Translations under genes and position numbers: made by a program
Shown: one piece after another, positions 1 through 11,635 of the stretch
Position numbering within the stretch: position 1 is the first letter of the stretch
Layout of the letters: the number at the start of each line of letters is the position of its first letter
From: Leptodontidium sp. MPI-SDFR-AT-0119
Taxonomy: Eukaryota > Ascomycota > Leotiomycetes > Helotiales > Leptodontidiaceae
Length of the DNA stretch: 64,000 nt
Direction of reading: 5' to 3'
Assembly: GCA_020726505.1 (NCBI GenBank)
Contig: JAHLEZ010000002.1
Span: forward strand, 5,084,001 to 5,148,000
Notes under the pieces: generated by a model
Told to the model about the DNA's origin: nothing
Seen by the model: the letters and a program-made list of their open reading frames with translations, nothing else
Databases searched by the model: none

Positions 1-1352
1 TTGTGCTGTAGCGGTGGCAGAGACGTTGGTCTCGTCACTACATCTTCAGGAAGGTCTGTGGAGGACGAACCCAGCATTGCCGTGGATTCATGTGGCGATG
101 TATCTCGTAGTGTATATACCGTCGAATCCGCAGTCGGTGCAGAGTTGTGTTTTCTGTCCCGCTTTTTGAGGTATTTTGAACTGTATGTTGAGGTTCGAGG
201 ATTGGGTTGGATCTCATCAATGTTTCCAGCTTCATTTGCGTCCATCTCCGCCCTGGGCGTGCTCAGGATGTCGTCCTTTAACCCTCCATTATTATTACCA
301 CCCATAACATGTCGTCGCTCCACCTCGCTCAATTCAATGCTCAGGGACAAAATGTCTTTCCCAGCGTCTGCACCTTCCTGGCTCTTTCGTATGCTTTCAG
401 CCTGTAACTCGAACACTGATCCACGATGTTCATCTCCCCCAAGTTCCGCCGTCGTATATGGTCCAATCCTGCCCTGTAACTCAGAAGCCCCTGCTGTTGG
501 GGGAGGTACTTTATTCCACCATCTTCTCTTGGCATTCTTCCTCCCAGACAATGACTTCCTGCAGCGCAAGCCTATCCAAACAAAAAGGATCAAAGCCAGC
601 GCTCCCACCGATGCAGAGATTGCAATAGTAAATATCTGGTTATTGCTCAGCGGTTCCTTGACCTTCTTCTTCGTCTCCACGGGTGTGAGTTGTAGCCCAG
701 CTAGAGCCGAAGTAGCAGAACATGGCTCTCCCTTGCAGTTGAAAGTTCGCGATGGCCCAGTTGTGCCACTTTGCCCTTGTAAATTAGCAGCCTCTGCAAT
801 TTCCGGCGAAAGAGTCCCATTGTTGATCATGGACACGCGCGTTGAGTAGTTGACAACTTCGATATCCTCATTTTGCTTCAGGTGAGATCTGATTCCGAGA
901 CAACTGCAGAGTTAGAATCAGAACATGGGAGGCAGACACAGCCGACGACTTACTATCCACGGGCGATGTTGGGTCCAATCCCCCAAGGAACCGAGAATCT
1001 GACTGCAAAGTATTCGCTTAGTACGTTGTCGTCGCTTGATTTGTAGAAATTGGCGTCCGAAAACAAGTATTTTGGAGATGTGTATATCGTTATCTGGAAA
1101 TTCTCTGGTATGAATAAAAACGGACATGGCCCTGCAAACGTTTAGACTTACAGGTTTATCGTTACTCCCAGTGAAAACAACTATCTCAAAGAACGCGAGA
1201 TCTTCAAGAATAGGTAAAAGGTTGAGATTGTTGTATTTCACCGAAACATCTCGGCCGCCTACTAAATCCTCAGTGACCCATACGAGGAGATCGCTTGCCA
1301 CAAAAACGGCGTGGAAAAGGGCATGAAAAAGCAGCAGAAAGAAGAAGCGCAT
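1..1352 (-). CDS. Secreted/single-pass membrane protein, paralogue of 3670-4861 (3' end off window)
   Basis: Exons read as 1352-1152, 1093-954 and 903-1, still open at the left edge. The ATG at 1352 opens a hydrophobic signal peptide, followed by an extracellular domain with an FTGSNDKP segment, then GIRSHL and VVNYSTR segments, a linker, one transmembrane helix (IFTIAISASVGALALILFVW) and a basic then acidic cytoplasmic tail of unknown full length. The gene 2.3 kb downstream on the same strand has the same architecture, and its introns fall at the same places: phase 0 after a proline of the SND(K/S)P turn, and phase 2 inside a tyrosine codon just before the LGIRS/FGIRS motif. I do not recognise a named domain. 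A surface protein with N-glycosylation and a short cytoplasmic tail is inferred. The longest plus-strand reading frame here is only its antisense shadow. Confidence 0.72.
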
Positions 1353-2193
1353 GGCTCGCCAGAATTGAGTTGCTGTTCATGTCAAATATGTCAGAGAATG
1401 GAAACTAGGAAACTGTGATCATGAGTGAACGGGCAAGTGGGAGGGCCCCTCATAACACGAAACCACGAAACCACGAAACCACGAAACCACGAAACCACGA
1501 AACCACGAAACCACGAAACCACGAAACCAGCAGAGCAACACACCAACGCCTCCCGCGTCGAAAACAAAATGACAAATGCGCAGATGAAGGCGCAGGAGAA
1601 CTCATGCGGATCATTAACCTTGTAAACAACCTTATTCGGCCAATGGGGTTGTAGTTACATCAACATCAGGTCTGCAACACCAACATTTCCAAACCCTGTA
1701 CGAAATGACATGAGTGGCTGTGCCACTTTGACTTCGCGAGGACGCCTGGTTATCACCAACAAATATGCAGGTCGTCACAGGAGCTTGAATACTCGATGGG
1801 GTATGGAGTTAGTCAAAGATTGGGGGGTGAATCTCGTGAGGTGGTCTATTTTAAGATCGGCCTTTGAAAATGAGTTTGCGTTCATTTCCATGTTGGCTTT
1901 TTGGAGGAACCAAGTCCGAACCATCTACCTGGTTTTGTTCTAATGCACTGCGCCTTTGAGTCCTTTGATGTCTTCCAAATCATCTAATGGGAAGGTAGGC
2001 ATCTCCAAAACAGCTCCTCGTTCCCCAGAGGCGCAAAGTTCCGATGTGCCGTACGGCCCAGCAGCTCCCGTTGCAAACTTAGATACCCTTTTCTTTGGTT
2101 CGTGACATCCCCTCCAGTGCCCTAGCAATTTATATTCAAGGATAGGCCGGTCTTTTAGACGATAGTAAATAATTACAATGCAACAAACACAAG
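1353..2193. other. Intergenic; contains the 8-bp repeat
   Basis: Apart from the tandem octamer at 1456-1529, I see only short reading frames without intron-joined continuation or recognisable motifs. It should hold the promoter of the gene ending its 5' side at 1352. Confidence 0.5.
1456..1529. repeat. 8-bp tandem repeat, about 9 copies
   Basis: The octamer cacgaaac repeats nine times without visible interruption. It begins about 100 bp upstream of the start codon of the membrane-protein gene at 1352 (minus strand), so it sits in that gene's promoter or 5' leader. The period of 8 shifts frame every unit, which argues against a coding role. Confidence 0.9.
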
Positions 2194-2646
2194 TCAGAGA
2201 ACAATTGCCGATGCTGCAACTTTTCCGTCAGCTACGACCACCACTTTGACAACTTTGACTTTTCCTGACTTCTGAGTAGAACTAGGTGGGCTTGGACTAA
2301 GGGGACTGTCTCTGTTAATGTGATAACGATCTGCACCGGGAGGGCGATATGTTGTGTCATTGAGATCCACGAACCAAGAATGTCCGCCAAATATCACATC
2401 AGTTGCTGAGGGATGCACAAATTCCATCTTTGCAACAAAGGACATGCATGAAAGTAACATTCCATGAAAGAGACGATGAGTCAATTCGGCTATTGAATGG
2501 TTTAAATACATTGTTGAATCAGTGAACTTCAGGAGGAAAGGTGAAGACACGATGAGAACACCCTCCGGCCCAGATTCTGAACTTTTCAGCATGACCGAAC
2601 TTCCAGTCCCTTCCAGCACCTTTCCACTCTCTTTAACCAACAACAC
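2194..2646 (-). CDS. Possible small hypothetical protein or 3' exon
   Basis: About 150 residues open without a stop. The frame continues upstream to about 2680 (residues such as GRFYDLHWRLVLL) and then meets a stop, so this is more likely a terminal exon than a complete gene; AG sites near 2680-2690 could serve as acceptor, but I could not fix the upstream exon. The interior alternates hydrophobic and polar stretches like a beta-rich secreted domain, followed by a Ser/Pro linker and a hydrophobic valine-rich end (KVVKVVVVADGKVAASAIVL). It lies between the two membrane-protein paralogues but shows no similarity to them by eye. No family recognised. Confidence 0.28.
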   Translation of the reverse strand: MLLVKESGKVLEGTGSSVMLKSSESGPEGVLIVSSPFLLKFTDSTMYLNHSIAELTHRLFHGMLLSCMSFVAKMEFVHPSATDVIFGGHSWFVDLNDTTYRPPGADRYHINRDSPLSPSPPSSTQKSGKVKVVKVVVVADGKVAASAIVL

Positions 2647-3669
2647 AAGCCTCCAATGCAGGTCATAAAAACGGCCGGTATGCAGCTGCGCCTCAGAGCT
2701 GAGCTGCTACCACTTGGCAACAACGCAGTCACCTTCAGCTCAAATCCTCTCCGACAACTTTTATTGGGTAATCTGATAATCAAAGTTGGTCTGAGAAATC
2801 TAGAAATTGATAATGCGTTGTGTGAGTATGGGCGGATGTCGAGAATTTAGATTTCTGATTGAGGCGGTCCCGGGGTCGGGTTGCCGCCCTTTGCTCAGGT
2901 AAGTGCTGGCGGTTGGTTTTTCGGCTATATACTCACCGCGGAAATAGGACCGAAACAACTACCATTCTGCAAATTTATAAATTGCAGTACAATTATGATG
3001 TCATAAATGTCTCGACGCTGAATATGTACGAGCGCCTGTGTAGCCAAGCTTTCTCGTATCCTTTAAGTCTTTTCAAGCCCTGCCCATCTGAGCGAGGGAA
3101 CACTTCAGAGAAATTGCAGAATGCATGCAGCAGCAATATGAAACGAATTCAAATGGACTCCTTATCAAGAGAGACATGGAGTTCCTGCCCTCCTAAGAGC
3201 TCATTACTCGTCTCTTATTGCATGAGGAAGTCTGACAGGATCGAGGACGATGAACCGCTCATCACTTCGCAGGATCCAGCCTATTTGAGCCATTGTAACT
3301 TCAGTGTCTCGAAATTTAAGGAACCATTGCTTCAAGAACCCCTTTCACTTGTTTAATTACCACTTCCTCGTGATTTCCCACGATACGATGGAGTTTGGTA
3401 GAATGAGCCCATGTCACATGACGGTAATCAAAACGAGATCCAGAGGACCACAAACCAGCACTGAAGAGTGCCATGGAGACATCTCAAAAGATCACAGATA
3501 CATCAATTTGGGCAGTTAAATTAGTCGAGAACTTCACGATGACTTCATGACTACTTCATGACTACTTGGATCGAGACATCGAAGTAATCAAGTATGTATC
3601 TTTCCCATCTCGTCACCAAGTCTCACCCATTGCAGATTCAGAATGGGATGCAGATTCTTAGCATATCAT
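2647..3669. other. Intergenic or unrecognised
   Basis: A 165-residue plus-strand reading frame at 2859-3356 lacks any domain-like pattern and I do not call it. An 11-bp direct repeat (ttcatgactac, twice) is present near 3545-3566. Confidence 0.4.
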
Positions 3670-4861
3670 TCATACATGTCTAATTACTGGAGACATCTCA
3701 GGGGTCGTATCCGACGAGTTTGAGCTCGGCAGTTCCACTGTCTCAAGCTCCCTGCTGCCCGAAAGTTCCGAATACATCGTTGAAGGCGACCCGGAACATA
3801 GCTCTATTCTCGAAGAATGTCTGTTGGAAGAACTCGGAATGGTCAAGAATGTTGGCTTCTCCTCAGTCCCTGACCGAGATGTCAACTTGTTCTTGATTCT
3901 GATTCTGTAGGCGATGACGAGACCTGCGACAATGGCCAGGAATGCGATCAATCCAGCAACAATTCCTGCAATCGTATAATCTTTCCTCGAAGAAGAGCCT
4001 CCATCATTGTTCTGGGACGAGACTGCAATGGTCGTGGAAGTTGAGGTAGAGTTGGAGGTCGATGTGAAAGTTGCCGATGGGTCCGGCGTGTTTGTTGGTG
4101 AGGTTGTGGTTCGGCCCACAGAGGACGACGAAGAGGGGCTCGAAACCAACGCTTCCGATCCATCTAACACGGATTCTGAAGGGACACAAGGCTTTGAATT
4201 ACATGCGATCTTTCTCTGAGGTTTTCCATTCCCCCAAACCCCTCGATTGGCTTCCGCAAGTTCATCTGTGATGTCCGGATTCATGCCTGCAATGGCAAAT
4301 CTATCGGAGTAGTTCGTGACAGTGATGTTCGGATTTGATGTCAAGTTCGATCTGATACCAAAGAAGCTTGCAATTGTGTCAAAATAAAATTGGAAATGAA
4401 GGAATGGAGGCAATGACTGACTAGCTGGTAGCGTTTGGTCCATGGAAGTCCCCTCCGAATGTAACAAATGTCCCATTCTCGATGTAATCAATTATTTCGC
4501 TGGTATTTCGATTGAAGAAATACACCATAATTGGGATCTGTGTGCTTCGTCAGGGGCGGTTCACATTTCCGTGTCTAAAACTCACGGGACTGCTGTCGTT
4601 CCCAGAATATAAATCCAGCGTGTGGTTTGCAAGCTGGGACAGCAGAGGTGCATTTCCATTATCGATCCAGCCGATCTCGATCGGCGTGTCCCAGCTGTTC
4701 ATGTAGTCTTGACCGGCTTCTGGCGTGACGAATCTGATCTGGAAAAAGAAGATTCAGTAAGCTGTTGATCGCAATGTGGGGAATCTGGTGCGAACATCTG
4801 CTTTACAACATCTCAATGGAATTAACAATAGAAGGAAAATGAGTGGATTGAATTTAGTCAT
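3670..4861 (-). CDS. Single-pass membrane protein with Ser/Thr-rich stalk
   Basis: Exons read as 4861-4796, 4738-4586, 4537-4422 and 4366-3670, giving about 343 residues. The first exon is a signal peptide ending near CCKAD (its donor gttcgc is weak, so that boundary is the least certain). A mature domain starting IRFVTPEAG follows, with N-glycosylation-type sites (NHT, NDS, NRN, NGT), the YFFGIRSNL motif, a conserved ITDELAEANRG segment, a Cys pair, a Ser/Thr-rich stalk, one transmembrane helix (IAGIVAGLIAFLAIVAGLVI) and a roughly 80-residue cytoplasmic tail. It is a clear paralogue of 1-1352, with matching domain order and shared intron positions and phases. This type of architecture is common among fungal cell-surface proteins of unknown role; no enzymatic motif is visible. 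Confidence 0.78.
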
Positions 4862-5810
4862 CTTGAATACTCAATCGAAGTCTGATGTCCGGCATCGAGA
4901 ACGAGAGAGTGAGGGGACCTGTACTCTGGGGAAGTTGGCTGAGAAACCGGTGGGAACGAACCCCTTCAAATGCACGCTCTTGGTAGGTCAAAATTCACCC
5001 TGAAGATCATGTATCAGCCATCCGATAAAGATTCATGCGTAACACTGAAATTTCATTTCCCTTTGCAGTGGACCAGTAATAATGCGTACCAAGTCACCGG
5101 ATCAGGCAGACTCGGTCGTTCATGCAGGGGGGAGTGTTTGGTTCGTTGAGCCGTTTCATCCTATGTTCAGATGTCTGCGACATGTTCTTGGACCCCCACA
5201 TTGTAACGATGGATCCCAAGAAATGTGCAGGATTTAGTTGAATTGTTCTATCGGCAGTTTATGAAGCTTGAGATGTACTGGGTTCCTCGTGGTTGGGTAG
5301 TGACACCGGCAACTCGCCTGTGTGGGATTTGTGACCAAGGTGGGCACAAGAAGCCATCCATCATCGTGAAATGAGACAAATATGAGTTCAGACATAACTT
5401 GAAGTAGAGAGAGGCCGATAACGAGCAAGTGATGTAAAAACCAGCAGATTAAGATTGCAGCCGCCACATATGTTGGAAACCCTCATCTAGACGATCACGA
5501 TGCATCAAGGGGGTATAAAGGTATATTGGCTTTTTACAATTTAGACTTCTTTAAAGAAGCCATTAAGAGAAAGAAAAAAGGAAGCTAAAGAAAGGGGTAT
5601 GAATGATAGCACCAGTTCCTTCCCAGACCCCCAGGCTTCGAATCGAGACCAGCATTCCAACCAGAGTGAAGTTCTGCAAGAGAGAAACGGGGGGGAAACA
5701 AATAAATACCATGGGTAATTGGGTGACCCCCGCACGAGGTCCATATAGAGATCGCAGACTCCTAGTTGATAACAGCAGTCTAACCAGAGAAGCTCCCAGG
5801 CGCCGTCGGG
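4862..5810. other. Intergenic
   Basis: No reading frame with supporting motif. It separates two minus-strand genes and should contain the promoter of the 3670-4861 gene and the 3' region of the transcription factor. Confidence 0.5.
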
Positions 5811-7485
5811 CTAAGATTGTCCGAAGTTAATAAAATTTACCAACGCCTGAGCATCAGCCACCGACATATATTGCTCCTCATGGCTCGCATTACTGTTGTC
5901 GTCATCCGCAGGCCAATATGAATTCATATTTTGAGGGTTGTAATTCTGTTGGTGGCCAAATGTTTGCTGGTAGAGTTGGGCCCTACCCATTTGTTGCAGG
6001 GAGTTCTCCTGCTGACTCATGCCACTTTGAGCGTAGTTGTAGCTTTGGTTGAGTCCGTGGCCAGCATTTGGTGTCTGAAATGTATTCTGCTGAGCTGCTA
6101 AATTCCGAGTTTGTGTATCGAATCCATTCTGTGAAAGACCAGGATACTCCTGGGCAGCAGTATTTTCTTGTTGCGTAGCATATTGCTGACCTATTTGATC
6201 TTGAGTTTGCATATTGAAACCTTCTTGCACAGCACCGAAAAACGCCTGATCAAGAGCATTTCCAAGAGAATTTCCTTGCGGCTCACCGCACGATTGAGCT
6301 GTTAGAGCCTGAGTTTGCACATTGCATCCATGCTGTAGACCACCGAAAGACGCCTGATCAACAGCATTCCCTTGCTGATTGGCGTATGATTGACCTGTTA
6401 GAGCCTGAGTTTGCATACTGTATCCATTCTGCAGGCCACTGAAGTACGCCTGAGCAGGATTGTTGCTTTGATGCATACTATTTTGCGTCTGGGAATAGCT
6501 AGCTGTTGTTTGAAGCTCCAGAGCTGGCTGGTTGTCGTTGCTGGATCTTGCAAAATCTCCATGCTGCTGATTGATGATGTTGCTTTGGTGAGCTGAAACA
6601 GCGTTAGGTGGAATTTGATAGCCGTTTGAATTTTGTTGAATACTGCTGTTCGCCCCATTTCGCCAGTTGTAGTTGTTGTTTGAGATAACTACATGAGCCA
6701 TAGAGTTGGAGTATGGAACGACTAGTTGAGATGGGGCTGCCGTAATAATTAGCTGTGCGAATTAATTTCTGGGCTGGGTCAAAAGAACCATTAAAAAGGT
6801 GCATATCCTGCTCGTTTCTCGTGTCCATGGCTGGTTGGTCGATTACGCCCGACGCAGCAAGATGCATAGAAGAACTACCGGTTGAATGGATTCCTGGCGT
6901 CCTAGATGCCCCTCCAAGCTCATTGTCGGTCTTATTAGGGAATTTCCTCTTGCCGATCTCTGCATTGATCAAGTCGATCAATTTGGTGAGGTCACCATCG
7001 GATGCCTTGACGACCATAGTCTCAAAAGATTCGAGAGCTGTGTTTCCGTCAATAAAACGGCATTGATTGTTTGATCGGGATCGTTGAGCCCGGTTATCAG
7101 CGATCTGATTTCTCAATTGTGTGATCGTATAAGCTTGCTGATCCACTGTACGATGGAGGTTGGCCTTGTCCTGCTCTAATGCAGCAATTTCAATCCCCAT
7201 GTTACTGATTGCCTTTCTCAGCCCTTTTTTGAACCTCAGATCGTTTGATTCGTTAATGAAACAGTCGCCGCCGAGACCGCCTTTTTGGCACATTCTGCAT
7301 GGCGCTATACCTGTACACTGTGAAGAAACAGATTAGCTTCTAAGGTAAGAGAAAATATTTGAGGAGCCAACCTTAGCTCTGAGACTCTTGCACCGTTGGC
7401 ATGCATTGGTAACAACAGCCCTCTTTCTCCATTGTGAAGCCTGGGGGATGGAAGGGTCTTGCCCAAACTGCTCTGTGGCAATCAT
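5811..7485 (-). CDS. Zn2Cys6 transcription factor with coiled coil and Gln-rich repeat tail
   Basis: Exons read as 7485-7372, 7317-6789 and 6736-5811, giving about 522 residues. The zinc cluster spans the first junction: CQRCKSLRAK then CTGIAPCRMC and a sixth Cys after eight residues (C-x2-C-x6-C-x5-C-x2-C-x8-C), the fungal binuclear cluster that binds DNA. It is followed by a predicted coiled coil (about residues 55-105, heptad-like, IAALEQDKANL) likely for dimerisation. The second junction (52-nt intron with a ctaat branch site) switches frame into a long Gln/Asn-rich tail holding about four imperfect 32-37-residue repeats around GLQ(N/H)G-x-x-(M/V)QTQAL. I see no classical fungal_trans middle-homology region. 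Such tails are typical activation or condensation regions (inference). Nothing in the neighbourhood names a target. Confidence 0.82.
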
Positions 7486-10400
7486 GGCAGGCGATTGTTG
7501 ATTTGGTATAACCGTGTAATGGTATGTGTGGAGGTAGAAGATTGTTTGATGAGTGTGTTGTTGGGTATATGAATGGAACGGGAATGAATTGGAAAAAGTT
7601 GTGTGGTGAAGAAGAGAAGGAGGGTTATTAAGTATGTGTGGGAATTGATATTTGAACTGATACCTTGAGCCTAACGCGATACCTATACAGGTTTGCATAG
7701 GATCGTGATCTATCCAGTCCAGAATTCAACAGAAGGTACCAAAGAATACTTGCCCGATAACAAGCGGCTAGGTGAAACTTTAGTGGGCGGGCTGTTTATT
7801 GCTCTGTAAAAGACTTGGCGAATTGGGAAAGAACCCCCCGCCTGGGCAAAATTGAAAGAATGTTTCCCCGAAACAATTCAAGCTCAGCGATGAAACATCA
7901 TTCCGTGACTGATTATTTGCATACATTCGGAATGCTTTATCAATTCTCATGTGAGTTGAATTTTTCTTCGTCCTCCGAATTCGTTTATTATCGGATGTTG
8001 TGAGCGCAACCAACCACTAGCGTATTAGGCACCACACTAGGTTTTTGGACCCATAGAAGTTTCCCGATTGGGCTCCGGAAGTTACCCACACACCTCATCT
8101 AACCGTAGAACTAGTTATGACACAAGATTATAGTTAATTAGTTGACTACTTTCAACCCACTCACAAATATTATTTTCTTTCTCTGTAGCATTTGCGGGCC
8201 ATGTCTCGGTCTAGTGTCTTGTCAATTTACGTTGTCGCACGGTGATATTGCTGATGTTTGATCAAGATGAGAACAATCCCAGGTTGCTTCATACTTGAGG
8301 TTCCAGTCATGGATTGAAGACTACCCTGGATTTGCATCACCAAATAATTCTCCCCATCGATCAAGCCCGCATAAGGTTGACACTTCTGTCAGATTTGCCA
8401 AGACTGATATCATGTTTGGAGCCATGTATTTCCCTTCCTCCGCATAAACTAGAAATTAGCACGAGCTCTCGAGACCGCACTTGAGAGCACCGGGGGGGCC
8501 TCGGTTCATATCTCACCATTCCTCACACTTCGGAACAATTGCTTAGAGAGTATCTATGTGCAGAAATAGCAGATAAACAAATGAGGCAAAAAGAAATATC
8601 CCGTTAAGCGATGGGCCCCTTGCTCCATTTTAAAGTGAAGGGAGGCCTACCCAGAGCAACAGCTCCTCGTGAGGAACGAACCATCACCTGCAACCAACCT
8701 AGGTAGCAAAATAGTGAATGAAGAATGTAAAATCTTACGTGTGCACAGTAATTTGCCTGGACAATTCTGAAGGCCTGATAGTCATGGCGTGATGTAATAT
8801 TGTTGCTGGATAGTGTCACACCAGTTTGCCCGCTTTGCCCAAGGGCTCCAACCCGCAGATAAATACGTAGAATTCTCCCCAAGAGTCCTCAATGCTGCAA
8901 ACTAGTAAACTCAATTGCTTCCTCAATGACACCAATGCAGCGATGACAAGCGTCAAACAGCGTGTGACTTGACATTCATCTTCCCATAGACTTGGGGAGA
9001 ACCCAGCAAAATTCAGTCAGCCTTAATGAGTTGTGTCATACACATTATCACTGTTTACATAACTTCAATGTCTGAATTTGATTTTACCGAGAAGGTCTTA
9101 AAATGAACTTGGAATTAGACAGTGACAAATGGAATGCCGCGCAAGATAAGCGAAAGGTTTTACTCAGAAACCAGAATGCTAATGAGCAGGAACCGTGGTG
9201 CTATCTAACCTCCAGAGGTCCCACGAGACCAGACCTGATAAGATCAACAGACGTCCTGGAATGTGTCTTTGTAGGATCAAAGTACTAGGAACGAAATGTA
9301 ATCGAATATCAAATTGAGCGAAATCCTCGTACCAACAGCTTCAGATCAAGCCAAGTCGGTCGCCTTCATCAAAGGATTCCACATCAAGCCCGAAGCAATG
9401 AAAAAAAGAGCTAAAGTCTATTACAATTTGTATTGCAGTGATGAGAGCAGTCTAAGCAGTAGCTTTGAAGAACCTCCTTCTGTCCCCTCATTATCAGCCT
9501 CCAATTTACCTTCCTGTAACTGTCCGTACGAGTGCAGCTACGAGGTCAAAAGCGATACCACGATGCCAAGTCCCAGGAGTAAGAAGAATAGTTGATTCCG
9601 AGTAGACATTTTCGTTATTTGAGTTGGGATGATGTCAGGTGTCGTTGAGCTCCATTGAGGGGAACTGGACAGATGCTAATCGCGAAACGCGCTTCCGAAG
9701 AACTATGCGATAAAAGACCGATTGATGTGTGATGTAGAAAACTAAAGGACGCATAATCTCATTGGACGCCACTCCGGTTGATATTTGTAATGCATCGCTG
9801 TAGGCCCCACAAAGACGTTGTCTTTACAGACGATCTCACTTCTAAGCCAGGATACCCCTCGCATCCGTTTAACGCACACGCGACAACCAAGTTTACTGAT
9901 CATAAGCGAGGCCCTAAACACCATTTCCCCTGACATTCCTTCGAAGAACAGGAGCAAGGACTTAATACGAGCTACGAGGTGGGATTATGTTGCATCCCCA
10001 GGCTTTGTACTCACAGAAACAGTGTTCAAATTTGTTGGATGGATTACAAATCCCGCAGCCCGCGACTATGGCAGGCTTGGACCGCGGCAGTCGACTCTAG
10101 AGCACGTTTCTAGTTCAAAGGACACGTCCTAGACCCAGCAACACCACTAATATGCAAAGGGATCTGACCAAGGGGTTTTATTGCAGTAGGACAGGGAAAA
10201 CCCCCACCGGGTTTTTTGTGTGATTGGTAATGTCTTCGAGGTTTGAACATTTTGAGTTTTCCATATCCTTATACAGAAATGAGCCAATGTTGGTGATTAG
10301 TGACTATGGTGATCAGTGATCACGATGTCGGAATCTTGCTTACAAACTAAAAATAAGATCACATGCCTTCAAGTTTTATGCCATGGCCAAATGTTTGTCT

Positions 10401-10529
10401 CTCCCTGCGCCTATTTATATGCCGAGCCTTCCCAACTCCAAACTTCAGAAGTGTTTCCGTGCCATGAAAGTGTATCTCACCATAGCACTCCTTGCTTGCT
10501 TCTTCCTCTTGTTAAATCCAAAAAGAAAT
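7486..10529. other. 3-kb gene-poor stretch
   Basis: No convincing gene. Weak candidates that I could not support are a minus frame at 8604-8882, splittable by a GTAAGA...GCAG intron, and plus frames at 9103-9288 and 9314-9595; the latter has Ser-rich and Cys-containing residues but no ATG at its 5' end. A short ggggtttt/aaaacccc inverted pair lies near 10173-10206. The right end should hold the promoter of the reductase at 10530. Confidence 0.4.
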
Positions 10530-11635
10530 ATGTCTCAAAATGCTCTTCTACTTCGCGGCGTGGGTACGCCTTTGGTTCTGGGTAGTCGGTCGATTCCCCA
10601 ACCTGGTCCGAACCAGTTATTAGTCAAAGTTCTAGTCACTAGTTGTGAGTTTGAAAGCACCCTCACGGAGCAGCACCGATGCTAACCCGTCTAGTGAACC
10701 CTCATGATCAAAAAACTCGCGACGTTGGCCTTTTTGTCACGCAGTTTCCTCATGTTCTTGCCAGCGAACTAGTTGGTGAAATTGTGGAAATTGGCGAAGG
10801 GGAGTATTCCGCGGAATTCGCTGTTGGCGATCATGTTTTCGGGCATACATTCGTTAAGGGTGGCAATGACAATGACTTTAATGGCGTTCAGCAATACGCC
10901 CTTGCGGATGCGCAATTCGTTGCTAAAGTGGCAAATACCGGCTTGACCGATGATGAAGCAGCAACGATACCGGTTGTCGTGCTGGCTGGGTTCATTGCTC
11001 TCTTCTCCGAGTCTGGGCTCGGCCTTCCTCCACCATTCTCCCCAAAGGCTGCCTCTTTTGACTTCGCCGCTGCCACTCTCTTGGTCATCGGAGGCGGCTC
11101 GAATACCGGAAAGGCTACAATTGAGCTAGGAAAGATGGCGGGATTTGGGCGTATTGTTGCAGTTGCTGGGCTTCACAATGAGGTGGAGCTCAAAGCTCGG
11201 GGAGCAACACACCTTGTGGACCGCCACGCCGCCGATGTCTCGGAGCGAGTCCGCACCATCACAGGGGATGACCTGATTTATGCGATTGACACCGTCAACG
11301 CCGGTCAGGAACAGGAACTAGGACTTGCTGCACTTTCAAATTCGAAGAGAGGAACACTTATCACTCTGCGTCGAGGTGACGAGGAATTCGGTCCTGACCG
11401 CATTGGCAAGAAGGTGGCGGGCTACGAGCGCAGGGCTGTCTTGGGAGTCTCACCAATGCATCCCGAAGTGACAGTGGGCTTCTGGAAGCAGCTCCCTGCT
11501 TGGCTTAAAGATGGAAAGATCCATCCAAGCAAGTATACTGTCGTGAAAGGCTTGGACGCTGAAGCTGTAAACAACGCACTGGATGGGTACCTGGCTGGGA
11601 AAGCGGTAAAGACGAATATCCATCCATGGGAGTAA
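10530..11635 (+). CDS. Medium-chain dehydrogenase/reductase (zinc-less, quinone-oxidoreductase/enoyl-reductase type)
   Basis: Exons 10530-10644 and 10695-11635; the 50-nt intron has a GTGAGT donor and gctaac branch site and restores VTSLNPHDQKTRD, which fits the family. The product is about 351 residues. The N-terminal GroES-like barrel contains PQPGPNQLLVKV, HVLASELVGEIVEIG and VGDHVFGH. The NAD(P)-binding half has LLVIGGGSNTGKATIELGKM, a Rossmann glycine motif, then a GATHLVDRH segment. The catalytic-zinc Cys/His set of true alcohol dehydrogenases is absent, so NADPH-dependent reduction of an enone or quinone-like substrate is expected; the subgroup also includes trans-acting enoyl reductases of polyketide pathways, but no polyketide synthase is in this window. 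An in-frame ATG at 10383 exists upstream, but the MSQNALLLRG start fits family length best. Confidence 0.87.

Noticed and set aside
1..849. 282-residue plus-strand reading frame at the left edge
   Set aside because: It is antisense to the membrane-protein gene, whose exons, signal peptide, transmembrane helix and paralogue all support the minus strand.
2859..3356. 165-residue plus-strand frame
   Set aside because: No domain, no signal peptide, no intron-supported extension; coding likelihood not convincing.
10165..10215. ggggtttt/aaaacccc inverted pair
   Set aside because: Only 8 bp of stem with no duplicated flanks; too weak to call a transposon or terminator.
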